DNA from: Myxocyprinus asiaticus
Taxonomy: Eukaryota; Chordata; Actinopteri; Cypriniformes; Catostomidae
Assembly (NCBI RefSeq): GCF_019703515.2
Contig: NC_059374.1
Span: 17,243,095-17,307,094 of the forward strand
DNA: 64,000 bases
Direction of reading: 5' to 3'
Shown: piece after piece, positions 10,660 to 22,727 of the stretch
Layout of the letters: every line of letters starts with the position of its first letter
How positions within the stretch are numbered: the stretch's first letter is position 1
The notes under the pieces: model-generated
Database searches by the model: none
Told to the model about the DNA's origin: nothing
What the model saw: the letters and a program-made list of their open reading frames with translations, nothing else
Position numbers and translations under genes: made by a program

Positions 10660-12460
10660 TGTAAATTAATTAGCTAAATGTGAGTGATTCATCAATGATT
10701 TGTGACAGTAATAGAGCACAGCTTAATTTGATTATCAAAATATTGTATTCATCTGTTAATGGGTTTTTGATTTTAAAACAGGCTGCTTTCGTGCTGTTTT
10801 TTTTTTTTTTTTATATATAGTTTCCATGCTGTGGCTTGGGACAAAGGAGAAGTGTGGCCTGTCTTGAGAATTTTCTAAGGATTTAAATAAAGGATGTGTT
10901 TTGTGTCATGTTTGGCTTATATTATCATGGCTATTATCTTTTATATTTAGAAAAATCTTTACATAGCCAGCTTTAGTTTAGACTATTGTAGTGTATGTGA
11001 TGGTGGGTCACCACTGCAAAACAATAAAGGTTTGTATTTCATTCCATACATAGGATTCTTAATCACAATTACAGTATATCATTTATTAATGACATTATTC
11101 TGGTAGTTGATAATAAAGTAATGACATTGCATGACATGATTCACACACTAATTGCTAACATTTTGATTTGGCATACCAATGCTACTGTGATGCACCAAGT
11201 CCAAGTATCACCTATTATGTGCTCATTTCTACATGTTAAACTACTGGATGAAATCCCAGTGTATTAGAAAAGCACTAACTCAAAACACATGTTAAAAAAT
11301 GACAGAGTATTTTTGGTCATCAAATGGGATTATATTTTGTATTTAAATTCAGACTGTGAAGGGTTTTAACTTCTCTGTCACTGAAAAGCAACTTGAAAAT
11401 CGTATGTTTGCTGCCATGCAGCACCACAGAGCTTCACCAGAGCCCCATTTGCCAGACCCAGTCTATATCTTTCACTCCATATATATTTAATTCTATATCT
11501 TTCATTGTGTCAAGAATAAAAGTGGCGTTCTTATTGGTTTTGGAAAAGTGTGCATATGTATGTGCTCAAGTGCGGTAAAGAGAAGTAAGAGGAAACCCCA
11601 CTATTGCAACTCAATGCTGCGACAGGTCGTGATGAAAACAAACATACCAGCAACAGAGTGACGTGAAAATAAAGCGAAAAAATGGAGAACAGAAAATAAC
11701 AGAAGTAGTCCTCAGATGCCATGTTCGTTATTGACAGCAGTGTCGCAGGGAAACAACGTTGCTATGGAGCTGCTTACTGACCAAACCGCTTGTATACTGT
11801 AGTAAAGATTACGGCACTTACAAAGTGCATGTAAATGTAAATGTCTATTTTGTGTCTTAAGCAGTTTTTCACAATAAACGTCTTTCTGTCCATGTAGATG
11901 AGCTGTTATAATTTGATATCCATTCGATCTCTGCAGAAGTTATTACTCCACCCCCTGCGTAACATCATTAACATTGTTGACATTGTTGAACCAACGTGGT
12001 TCAAACGATGGATGTGCGACATAGTTACTAGGGTTTCGGGAAACAGTCGTGACTAGCTAGTTAGTTTCTCCAACTTAACTAACTTAAGCAGTGAGTTACG
12101 TCGTTGTATGGGAAATGCACCTCAGTGCAGCAAACCAGCTTATCATGGTTTAAAATGTATTTTTAGCATGGAGTGTGATTAAAATTGATTGTTTTACCCA
12201 ATATTTGTGTGTGCCACTGTATGTATTTTTTCACGCATAGAATCACAAATTTAGCTTAGCAACATGCAAATGTAAAATTCTACTGACATTAATTGAGAGT
12301 CGAGTCTCCCAAGCGAAGCGTTCTTTGTACAGGTATGTATGTTCCAAATCGGTCACTTAAAAGGTTCTATCTTGGTTAGCATGCTACCTTAGGCCATGTT
12401 CACACTAATACGTTCACTAGTTAAAATGATCATTCGTAATATCAGCAGTGGAATCACTAC
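10660..12460. other. dpf1 intron, no gene recognised
   Basis: AT-rich, with a poly-T run near 10797-10812. Two small overlapping frames on opposite strands at 11393-11722 show no domain. Nothing else was supported. Confidence 0.4.
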
Positions 12461-12462
12461 TA

Positions 12463-12751
12463 CCCTGATAGCACACGTACAACACCCAGATGTCTATTTG
12501 ATGTGTTTGTGTTTACACCTAGAAGACGTACTGTAGTTATTTGGTTGTTTGCTCATTTGCAATACATCTTTAATACGTTTCCTCTCTGATGTCAATAAGA
12601 CTTTCAGCAGATGTCTTTGAGACATTTATGATTTAGAATGTTTGTAAATCTGATCTTTTTAAAATGTTTACAAGATGTTAATTAGAATGCGATGCTTTCC
12701 AGATGAAAATGTCTAAAACAGACATCTTGGAGATGTACGTGTGCTGTCTGG
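12463..12751. mobile_element. MITE with GATAGCACACGTAC ends
   Basis: The left end CCTGATAGCACACGTAC and the right end GTACGTGTGCTGTCTGG are inverted repeats, extended inward by CAGATGTCT / GACATCTTGG. No coding sequence. Confidence 0.65.
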
Positions 12752-13042
12752 AGAGTGAAAATACTATAAAAAATGACATAATTATTGTGGAAATACCCAT
12801 TCTGTATTTAAAAATTACAATTTCAACTAGTAAAAAACATAATTACTGATACTTAGCTTTTTCACTAGTACAAATTTCACAACGATCTGTCATTCACTCC
12901 TGTTAAAACGCAAGCTGAAATTCCAATTTTACATATGCTACATTTTTTAAATATCTTTAAATATCTTAACCCTTTAAGCTCTGAAGGTGTTTTTAAAGAT
13001 TTCCTGTTTTGGCATACCCAAAAATAAAGGCTTATAACTTTA

Positions 13043-13085
<43 letters not shown>

Positions 13086-13781
13086 TGCAGCTATCATTAT
13101 GAAGACTCTCCATAGACATAATTATTTTTATACTGTACAAACTATAGATTCTATCCCCTACACCTAACCCTCACAAAAAACTTTCTGCATTTTTACATTT
13201 TCAATATAACATAGTTTAGTATGTTTTTTAAGCAATTTAAATTACGGGGACACTAGAAATGTCCTCATAAACCACATTTATAGCATAATACCCTTATAAT
13301 TACCAGTTTGTAACCTAAAAAAAAAGTCCTTGTAAACCACTTAAACCTACCCACACACACACTACTATTATATCTCACACCGGACTGTCATAAATTATAT
13401 TATTATTATATTATATTCTCTCTAAACAACTTACTATCAACCGACAGCCTGAATGTCAATACAGTACAATACAACCTACTGTACATTTTATATATACTAC
13501 TATATATACTTTATTTTTTATTGAATAATGTGTATTCTATATTATGTGTATTGTATACTGTATAGTGTATGTTATTATTTGTATATTGTGTTGTGTGTAA
13601 TTATGTGTATATTAGACTTTAAATTGTGTTGTGTTAATTTGATGTTATTGTAAATTGGTATATGTCTCATCACTGTCACGACTGCTATGTTGATCGGAAC
13701 TGCACCCAAGAATTTCACACACCATTGCACTTGTTTTTATGGCTGTGTGACAATAAAAGTGATTTGATTTTGATTTGATTT

Positions 13782-13831
<50 letters not shown>

Positions 13832-15448
13832 CAAGGAGGGTCAAGTGTTTGGTATCATTGTAAAGGAAACTTTTTTAAAAATGTAATAATATATACTATG
13901 ATACATTCTGAGACTCTCAGGCTCTCAGAAACTGCTGGAAAAAGTTTTTAGCCAAAAATGTACTTTTTCTTGTTCTTCTGATTTTACATTATATATCTCT
14001 GGGTGTAAATAAGGTGGCACAGAAAAACTGCTTTTGTTTTGTTCCCAATCATATCAACTCTATCTGAGAAAAATGTGTTGATATGATAAAGCAATCAAAA
14101 GTAATAGCATTACAAAAATAATTTATCGTAGTGTCCAAAAACTTCTCCGTGTGTCTAAAATCCTCTCCAAACACATACAGCATAATAATTGTACATACAA
14201 ACTTATTACACATGCAAACACAACAATGACTAAAGGTATGCATTGCATGGAGACATGATTTTAGTAATGAGATTTCACAGAATGAATGCCTTTTGACTCA
14301 CTGAGTCTGCATCGAGTCTGTGTCATTTGCATGGCACCATCTCCTGGTGGCCATATATAATATTGTGCTTTGTGTGGATTATCAAATGATCTATGCATTT
14401 GATTATCTTGAACATGGGCTCGTTTGAAATATAATCGCCTCCTCTAAGTAATGGTATATGATATTTTATGTTCTGTTTATTTTCCGTAAAGTTATAAGCA
14501 ATAATGCGGCAAATAAGCAATACCAACATAATTGTCAAAGCCATATACTTAGCTATTACTCTCTAGATTTATGTCTCGGAGTAAAACAAATAGGCATGTT
14601 GTATTCTACTTGTTGAGAGCTTTTCAGCAACATATGGCACATGGCTATTTGATGAGTCTGACTTTCAAAACACTTGTTCGGTTTTGGTCATAATGCCTGT
14701 ATGCACTGGAAAGTAGAGCTTCCAATCTTTCAAACGATCCCTATTCTGTGTTGGTCAAGATTGTAGTTATTAATATTTTGACAATTATATTTTTTTATGT
14801 GGGCCGGCCATCCAAACTTAAAGGGTTAAAAGATTTTCTTACTACAGTAGTTACAATCACATTACAGATATCTGAAATTAACATTGTCACTAAAACCAAA
14901 TTACCTATACCAAAAATGAGCATTTTTACTAGTTGTAATTCAATTGTTGATATCAGGGTTGGACGTTTGCACTATAGTAACAATGTAATTATTGATTTAA
15001 AAAATAGTTCTTTTTACCAGTAAGTTGTACATTGCTGATTTGTGAAACTGGAATTTCAACTAGTAAGAAATTAACAATAGATATCGGTTTTGAAAATGAG
15101 TAGTGACATATTATTGTGAAATTCTACTTTTAAATATGAAGTTACAGATCATTTGTAACTTCATATTTACTAGTAGAATTTCACATATAATATAATCATT
15201 TTTAAAAAAAAGTTGATTGAACTATCTAATGTAGAAAAGGTTAAGATTACTTAAAACAATTAATAATATCAGCTTTTACGCCATTTAAGTCAAAGCAACT
15301 TAATATTTTAAACAGTGAGCACATACAATGTCAAGTTTGGTGGTGAAGGTAGAACTTCTAGGCTTTTGATCACTGATGCTCAGCCCTGAGGAGGACATCT
15401 GTGGCAGATTATTTGACAAGGAAGATTTCCTTATCATAAATATATACA

Positions 15449-15492
<44 letters not shown>

Positions 15493-15600
15493 TATGTATT
15501 TACGATTTAAATGTAGATAAGTAATATTTCATCAGGATGTTGGATTATATATTATTATATTGACCTTAAGTGAAAATGTAATTGTTGATATCTATAATTC
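12752..15600. other. dpf1 intron with microsatellites, no gene
   Basis: Holds (CA)n at 13047-13083 and 13783-13827, and (TA)n at 15455-15489. A pair of inverted TGTAACTTCATATTTA-type sequences near 15130-15185 could form a hairpin. No exon-like segment was seen. Confidence 0.45.
13783..13827. repeat. (CA)n microsatellite
   Basis: About 22 uninterrupted CA repeats. A similar run lies at 13047-13083. Confidence 0.95.
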
Positions 15601-16454
15601 ATGTCCTGCACGATTAAATATCAAAAGGGCTTGAGATAAAGAAACAGCGTTTTCCTCCACCGAAAAAGGAGACTTTCGAAAACGCTGTCCATAACTGTAC
15701 ACTTTGGAAAACGATGACGAAACTGAAAATGGACACGTGTGGACATGGCCTTAGAAAGCAGAAGCCTATGTCAGCAGTAGGCAGCAATGCAGCTCACTAG
15801 GTTTTGGAACAGAGCCATATTTCTCACAAAAAAAAGAACACAGGAGGAAAGAACAAGTTAGAGACAAGCCAAAAGAAAAAACTTAGAAGGAGAGTTCCAG
15901 AAACATACATAAGAGTTTCTTTCATATGCCTTCCTACAGTACCTCCCTACCTCTTTCCCAATGCAGCATTTGTCCAATTACTGGGAGAATACAGGCAGAA
16001 CAGCACACTTCACAGCTTTCAAGTGTGTCTGCAGCACCATGGGAATTGAAAGACAGAGATAGGAAGAGGAATGCTCAAGTACCCCTCTTCCCTTATCATC
16101 TCTCTCTCTCTCACCCTCTATCTGAGAAACATACTTCTCTCGCTCTCTATGCACCTCTTCCAAACGATTTTATAGTGACAAGATTCTATTTTGAATAGAT
16201 CACACATCTCTAATTAGGACAAAAATTGGTAGGAAGAGAGAGCATCACCTGCCTCACCGAAGTAACACCACCACAGGAAGTACTCATAAGCACCTGTTAC
16301 CATACCCAGAAGTCAAGCAGTGAGTGAGTCACCGATAGAGACCATTCTGCTTGAACAGCTTAAAGGAATATTCCAAGTTAAATACAAGTAAAGCTCTAGC
16401 GACAGCCACACTGTCGATTCACACCTGAAATCGACCAAATTCTGCTTTATTAAT

Positions 16455-16900
16455 GACAAGTGCCATGCCCAATCAGACATTTTTGCATGAATTCAAAATG
16501 TGTTTACCTTTCCCTTTGGTGCAACTGATAGCACATTACACATCTCCAAGACAAGGACTCTGGTCCCGTGGAAACCAGGAAGTAATCATGTTTACACAAA
16601 CAATGGTGAGCACGATTCGGATGTTGCATTTTCACTCTAAATTAAAAATTTTACTCCACTGAAGATTAGGTTTAGCGTTGGGGTTTCGGATTGGGCGTAG
16701 GGTTAATAAAATATTAATTCCTGTTGACTGAATTACATTATTTACAACTAAAAATACAACTCGCTTTTGGCGCCACTATGTGGACATTTCACCTGAGAAA
16801 TGTCCTCACACGTGCCCATACGCTCAACAACACTTCCGGCTTCAGCCACTGGGGGTAGTGATTCGAATTACGGTAAGCAAAGACCAATTTCAACAGCAGA
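16455..16900 (+). repeat. Dispersed repeat family B (SINE-like), copy 1
   Basis: Shares GAAACCAGGAAGTAATCATG, CTCGCTTTTGGCGCCAC and GCCACTGGGGGTAGTGATTC with 33035-33500 and 38521-38985. The tRNA-like portion is degenerate here. Direction follows the better-preserved copy at 33 kb. Confidence 0.65.
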
Positions 16901-17111
16901 CCTCCTTTTACAGAATTCACAGTGCAATAAATGTGGTCGATTACCATAGAAAATAATGTTTGGAAAATAATTTCCTTCGGTTTATAAATATAAACAAAAA
17001 ACTTGCTCATGTTAATGAACAATGGAAATCTATAGGACAAGGCATTCCAGTGGCTTTAAAGTAGAAATGTGAATCTTTGTGCTTACATTTAACAAATTAT
17101 TCTTTAAAAAT

Positions 17112-17112
17112 A

Positions 17113-17139
<27 letters not shown>
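17112..17139. repeat. (GT)n microsatellite
   Basis: A GT run followed by TA-rich sequence, adjacent to the Tc1-derived element that starts at 17161. Confidence 0.95.
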
Positions 17140-17144
<5 letters not shown>

Positions 17145-17160
17145 CAGTATATATATACAT

Positions 17161-17480
17161 GCACTGAGCACTTTACTAGGAACACCTACTTATTCATGCG
17201 ATTATCTAATCAGGCAATCGTGTGGCAGCAGTGAAATGCATAAAATCACACAGATAGGGGTCAGGAGCTTCAGTTAATGTTCACATCAACCATCAGAATG
17301 GGGAAAAAATGTGATCTCAGTGATTTTGACCGTGGCATGATTGTTGGTGGGTGCCAGACGGGCTGGTTTGAGTATTTCTGTAACTGCTGACCTCCTGCAG
17401 TAGATGGGCTAGAACAGCAAAACACCACATCGGGCACTTTATTAGGAGCATAGTGCTCCTAATAAACTACTCAGTGAGTG
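17161..17480 (+). mobile_element. Internally deleted Tc1-like element
   Basis: Inverted ends (GCACTGAGCACTTTACTAGG left; on the minus strand CACTCACTGAGTAGTTTATT right) abut TA-rich DNA. Inside, from 17299, the frame reads MGKKCDLSDFDRGMIVGG, the start of a Tc1-type transposase DNA-binding domain. It is the same lineage as 44545-45316. The catalytic domain is missing. Confidence 0.7.
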
Positions 17481-17593
17481 TATATACATCAGTAATACAT
17501 AATCAGAAGTTTGTTCATCCACCCAAAAGTACTCCCACCTCAAAAGGATGATTAGGCTTTACATCTAAAATAATATACATTTTAATGAGCCGT

Positions 17594-18408
17594 CATCACG
17601 ATCAGAGGGAATGGAGGCTCAGGACACAAGCGCAGAGTTAAAAAATACAGGAATTTATTAATACAAAAATCAAAGGCAAAAACTAACACAAACTCCCACA
17701 AGGAGGAAAAACAAACATAAACTACCCCGAAGGGGCAAAAGGTAATCCAGGAAGAGGCAGAGGGAGAGAATCAAAAACAGGACCAACATGAACCGACCAA
17801 CAAACACGAGGAGGCTAAAATAGGGAGAGAAATCAACAGGTTAACAAGGCAGGGCAGGTGTGACTAATAAACGAATAATGGGCAAACAAGGAGGCGGGGT
17901 ATGATGTAAGACAGAGAGACACGCGGCAATACAGAAACAAAACAAAGCCACATGCTCTCACAAGACAACAAAACACCCGAATGGCATGAGCACACATCGC
18001 CAAGACAATGAGGCAATATACGCTCATGCCAACCAACAAACAAGACGAGAGAATGCGTAGCAACGCCAAACAAAGCAATGCCACGCATTCTCACACTAAA
18101 CGAAACCTGAGGGTACATCGCAGGGCAAACGGCATGCGATGCACGCAACGGGTGACAAAAACAAGACGACACCTGCGCGAGAGTTTGGCCACACACAAAC
18201 CCTAAATCTCAACCGAACCAGACAGGAAGTCAGGATCCAGACACCATACTACAGACATAAAACAAGACAGACTGAAGAGCACACGGCAGGGAATACAACC
18301 GAAACCGTGTGCTCACACAAAGACAGACAATGGAACACAAGACAGACATGGGATGATAATGCCACAGTCCTGTCAGACAAAAACCCACAGAGTGACAGGA
18401 CCGTGTCA
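17594..18408 (-). mobile_element. Solo LTR (candidate), 5-bp target duplication GCCGT
   Basis: Flanked by GCCGT at 17589-17593 and 18409-18413. On the minus strand it begins TGACACGG and ends CGTGATG, a slightly degenerate LTR-type terminus. It carries an AATAAA signal near its 3' end (in ATTAATAAATTCC). No retroviral-type coding domains are inside. The overlapping arginine/threonine-rich frames on both strands are incidental. Best read as an LTR left after recombination between the two LTRs of a retrotransposon. Confidence 0.55.
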
Positions 18409-18705
18409 GCCGTTCTATTACTAACAGTCTAATGCAAACACGTATACTGTTTAAGGGTTACGGCAATTTTGAAACGATGTATGATAGACTCACAAACGTC
18501 TGTTATCAGTGCATTGTAAATGTACACAAATTTCTGCTTGTTTTACAAGCAGAACAAGTCAATATTAATTTCTGTGGTAATTGACAGAATGTCTCAGATG
18601 CTGTCAAAAGAACTTAACTTGTATTTAACCCAGAATATTGCTAAAGTATGCTCATATGCTCTGACTTATTCTACAGAAAATCTCACATATTAGTGTCTCC
18701 TAAAG

Positions 18706-18859
18706 CAGGGGTTTTCAAACTGGCATCCTGGGACCCCCAGGGGGCCACAAGGGGGTGCTAGGGGGTCCACGTAAAATTGAAAAAATTGAATGGCGGTCCC
18801 TCGCAAGGTTATCATCATATTTGGGGGTCCTAGGCATTGAAAAGTTTGAAAACCCCTGT
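18706..18859. mobile_element. hAT-type MITE with 8-bp target duplication
   Basis: The ends CAGGGGTTTTCAAACT and AGTTTGAAAACCCCTG are perfect 16-bp inverted repeats of hAT style. They are flanked by TCCTAAAG (18698-18705) and TCCTGAAG (18860-18867), an 8-bp duplication with one mismatch. 154 bp, non-coding. Confidence 0.85.
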
Positions 18860-18869
18860 CCTGAAGCAT

Positions 18870-19290
18870 ACTCGCTTTAAAATATGATGTAGTGTGAGGG
18901 ACATCTTTAAGTTTTGCTGCGGTGTGGATGGACGGATTTTACGCAAACAAATAACACATGAGAGAACAAACATACAAACCCCCTCCAGAGCTCAGCTTTA
19001 TAACCGGTACTGTATATATTTGCCTCATCAGTTTTTTTGAGGTTGTCCTCATGCTGCACCCCAGTTCTTGAACATGATAAATGAGGCAGACTTTTTCCTT
19101 TTAATAAACCCCTAAATCATGCTACCACAGACACATACACACATGTCCATGTATGGTTACACATAAACAAATAGCATTTGCACAGTTGGTTTAGAAAAAC
19201 AAACAAACAGATAACTACTAGTGACAGACCTATATATCCAAGGATGGAATAAGAACTGAGAGGCCCATGGGCCGGTACACCATGCCCTAC
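18870..19290. other. dpf1 intron, no feature seen
   Basis: AT-rich sequence between the hAT MITE and the DIRS element. No exon or repeat structure was recognised. Confidence 0.45.
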
Positions 19291-19466
19291 ATTGTGTCGA
19301 TGTAGTGACACTAGGGGTCGCCCTTGGGAGCCCCAAACACCTCAGATCTTTGAGAAAAGGCCAATGAGAATTGGTGGGTGGAATTTGCATGCCACTCCCC
19401 CAGACATACGGGTATAAAAGGAGCTGGCTCACAACCACTCATTCAGATTTTTTCTTCGGAGCCGAG
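19291..19466 (+). repeat. DIRS copy 1 left inverted terminal repeat
   Basis: Begins ATTGTGTCGATGTAGTGACA and ends GGAGCCGAG. It pairs with 24382-24557 in inverted orientation. The TATAAAAG in it suggests it doubles as promoter. Confidence 0.9.
19413..19420 (+). promoter_or_regulatory. TATA box in DIRS copy 1 left ITR
   Basis: TATAAAAG lies in the left ITR pointing into the element. The inverted right ITR has the matching CTTTTATA, so an antisense start is equally possible. Function is inferred from position. Confidence 0.5.
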
Positions 19467-19739
19467 TGGTTGTGTGTCAGCAAGCTGTCTTCCACTAATG
19501 GTTCATTCACCTCCCAAGAAGCATTTGCTGTTGGATATACGCCGCATTCCAGTGGCTTTTCAGCAATTGTTAATTGTTTTAAGGCAGATTACGCCCCTGG
19601 GCGCTTCGACAGCACTAAGAGAGTTTATATTCCTGCAATGAGTATATTTTCTCTATTAGAACAAACACATTGACATGAACATCTTTTTAAAGATGCGTCT
19701 TTTTCAAGATGACTTTCCGTCTTTGTGTGATTCCTCGAT

Positions 19740-21066
19740 GCAGTCTCCGCTTCCGATGGCCACGGGCACTGCCTCACATGTCTGGGTCGTAATCTCACTG
19801 AGGCAGAGTTTGTGGATGGTTCATGTTCTCATTGCGAGAATATGACCATGGCAATGTTGCAGTCGCGGCTTTCCTTCTTCCGGGGGAAAGCCACTCTAGC
19901 CGCCCCCTGCACCGTGCCTTCTACCTCCGGGTACGAGGCCGGCCCGGCTGGTGCTAGAGACGATTTGGGGGCTTCAATGGGCGCGGCTCCGCGGGTAAAT
20001 CTCCACGGACCTCCCACTCCCCAGCACGCTCGTTTGCCCCTGGCAAGTTCCGGGAGGAGACCAGCTCGCCCCAGCGCCAGCTTAGTTTCCCTTTCGGAGG
20101 GAAGCGGGATGAGTGCTCGATCGCTGCATCGGAGAGCGTACTAGCGATGTCTGACGCCGAGGACTCGACTGGGCTGCCACCTTCAGGTCGGCTGCCCAGT
20201 CTGAGGCTGACGGCGAGATGACCGCCATGCTTGCCCGGGCCGCCGCGTGTGTCGGGTTGGAGTGGAACCCTCCCCTGAGCACTCGCGGCTAGATGATTGG
20301 TTCCTGGGTTCGGGGCACCACTCACAGCCACGCCCCCCCCATCCTCCCAGTCCCTTTCTTCCCGGAAGTGCACGACGAGCTGACGAGGTCGTGGAGGGCA
20401 CCTTTTTCTGCCCGAAACCGACCTCCCAGCTCGTCATCTCTCACTACCCTGGATGGCGGGGTGGCCCACGGGTATACATAGGTCCCTCAGGTGGATAAGG
20501 CGGTTGTGGTGCACCTGTGCCCACAAAGCACAGCCACCTGGCGGGATTGCCCAGCACTCCCTTCCAAGGCCTGTGGGACATTGTCGTTTTTGACAGCCAA
20601 AGCCTACAGCGCCGCTGGTCAGGCCACCTCTTCCCTGCATGCCATGGCCCTCCTGCAAGTACACCAGGCCAAAGCACTAAAGGAACTGCACGTGGGTAGT
20701 TCTGATCCCAATGTGATGCAGGAGCTGTGCTTGGCGACCGACCTTACCCTCCGGGCGACGAAGGTCATGGCGTGAGCACTCGGGCAGGCGATGTCCACCC
20801 TCATGGTCCAGGAATGCCACCTGTGGCTGAATCTGGTCGAGATGAGAGACGCGGACAAGGTTCGCTTTCTCAACGCCCTCATCTCCCAGATCGGCCTATT
20901 CGGCGACACTGTCGAGGACTTCGCCCAGCATTTCTCGGCGGTGAGGAAGCAGACGGAGGCTATACAACACATCTTTCCCCAGCGTGGCTCAAGATACCGT
21001 ATCCCGTCTGCTCACCGATGGTGTCCCCCTGTGGCGGCGAAAGCCCAGTTTTCGGCCCCAGCGTAG
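19740..21066 (+). pseudogene. DIRS copy 1 gag-like ORF, broken
   Basis: The frame at 19812 holds DGSCSHCENMTMAMLQSRLS, a short Cys/His-bearing block also present in the other copy (SHSHCENVSMATLRSRLA). The frame at 20293 holds PVPFFPEVHDELTRSWRAPF. From 20491 the frame reads HLCPQSTATW, then LHAMALLQVHQ. An in-frame TGA follows at 20773-20775, and then LMVQECHLWLNLVEM and GLFGDTVEDFAQHFSAV. All these blocks recur in the same order in the 54.6-61.0 kb copy. They represent the structural protein of the element. At least one frameshift and two stops break it, so no full protein can be made. Confidence 0.75.
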
Positions 21067-21479
21067 AGCCCCCTACAGTAAGCTGAGGCCCCCCGCCTCA
21101 CAGGCTGGCACGAGCGCCCCCGAGATGGACGACCTAGGGAGCAAGAACCCAGAGCTGGCATCCAGACCACTCCATCCCCTGTGGAGGGCCGGGAGGTAAA
21201 TCCTTGGTTTCCTTTTCTTTTATGTTCGCCGCACCCCAAACGGGCTGTGGTACCCACATTCTCAATAAGAGAGCAGTTTCCTCACTCCCTGGGTCACATA
21301 GCCAGTGTTTACGACCGCCGTTATCATGGAAACCGGGCACTGAGCACCTGCGAGAACGCGGGCCCCCTGCCTTCATGCGTCCGGTCGCACCACACTCACA
21401 CCCACGGCCAGGTGGTTGTGACGGACTACGAGGATGGTCAAAAAGTCCCTCCTCCCCCGTCGCCGACCCCCCCGACACC

Positions 21480-22727
21480 GGGTACATGGAGCAAGGTAAG
21501 TGCTTCGAGAGTCCCCTCAGCGCAGCCACGAGTTCGGACGAAGCGAGGCTCCTCAACGTGGCATCCCCTGCTCCCTCCCGCTGCGAAGCCCCACCCACAC
21601 GTACTTGAAACGCGACCGTCCCCTTAGTGCCCCTCGCCCGGAGCTTGGACGCGTGGCTAGTGCTTTCCGACCTGTCGCGGTGGTTGGCCAGGACCATCCG
21701 ACTTGGCTACATGATGCAGTTCGCCAGGCACCCGCCCCGGTTCAGCAGCATCCGCTTCACTTCGGTGAGACCACTTCAGCATTGGCTTCAGACTCGAGTC
21801 CCGAGATGGACATGGCGCCGCGGCACACATTGCATGGCCATCACACCGATCTGCCGCCACTTGTTCAACCCTTGGACAGACCTTGCATTTCTATGGGCAG
21901 GAGTTCCCCTACAGCAAGTGTCCAGGCACGTCGTCATTCCGACAAACGCCTCCAAGCGAGGCTAGGGCACCGTGTGCAACGGGCACGCAGCCGCTGGCTC
22001 CTGGACAGGATCGCGACTGTGTTGGCACATCAACTGCTTCAAGTTGCTGGCAGTATTGCTCGCCCTGCGGAGGCTTTTGCCATTGATCCGGGGCAAGCAT
22101 TTGTTGGTCCGGACAGACAACACAGCCACAGTAGCATATATAAATTGCCAAGGTAGTTTACGCTCACGTCACATGTTGCAACTCGCCCGCCGTCTCCTCC
22201 TATGGAGTCAGCGGTAACTGAGGTCGCTGTGGGCCACTCACATCCCTGGCAACCTCAACGCCACAGCAGATGCGCTGTCGCGGCAGGTGACGCTCAGGGA
22301 AGAGTGGAGACTCCACCCCCAGGTGGTCCAGCTGATTTGGAGTCGGTTCGGCAAAGCACAAGTAGACCTATTTGCCTCCCGAGAAACCTCCCACTGCCTG
22401 CTCTGGTATTCTCCGATGGGGGCCCCCCTCAGCCCAGACGTGCTGGCACACAGCTGGCCCTGAGGGCTGCACAAGTATGCATTCCCCCAGTGAGCCTACT
22501 TGCACAGACCCTGTGCAAGGTCAGGGAGGACGAGGAGCAGGTCACCCTTGTGGCCCTGTATTGGCCCACCCAGACTTGGTTCTCAGACCTCACGCTCCTC
22601 GCGACAGCCCCTCCCTTGCGAATTCCCCTGAGGAAGGGCGGGGAACCATCTGGCACCCACGCCCAGACCTCTGGAACCTCCACATCTGGCCCTTGGACAG
22701 GACATGGAAGACCTAAGTGGCCTACCA
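21480..22727 (+). pseudogene. DIRS copy 1 reverse transcriptase/RNase H, palm domain deleted
   Basis: The frame from 21627 reads RSLDAWLVLSDLSRWLARTI to FSSIRFTSV. Near 21766 it passes straight into RPLQHWLQTRVPRWTW and NASKRG. In the other copy about 0.8 kb lies between these two blocks, containing the fingers and palm with the YLDDW motif. Here that part is gone. RNase H pieces follow, such as FKLLAVLLALRRLLPLIRGK, RTDNTATVAYIN and GNLNATADALSRQ, with LFASRE further on. The element cannot encode an active reverse transcriptase. Stops and frameshifts add to the damage. Confidence 0.8.

Noticed and set aside
17833..18432. Coding regions on both strands, 83-110 codons
   Set aside because: They overlap each other inside an LTR-like segment with a target duplication, have biased composition and no domain.
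20067..20477. Overlapping GC-rich frames on both strands within DIRS copy 1
   Set aside because: Shadows of the broken gag region; high GC removes stop codons. Only frames whose blocks match the second DIRS copy were kept.
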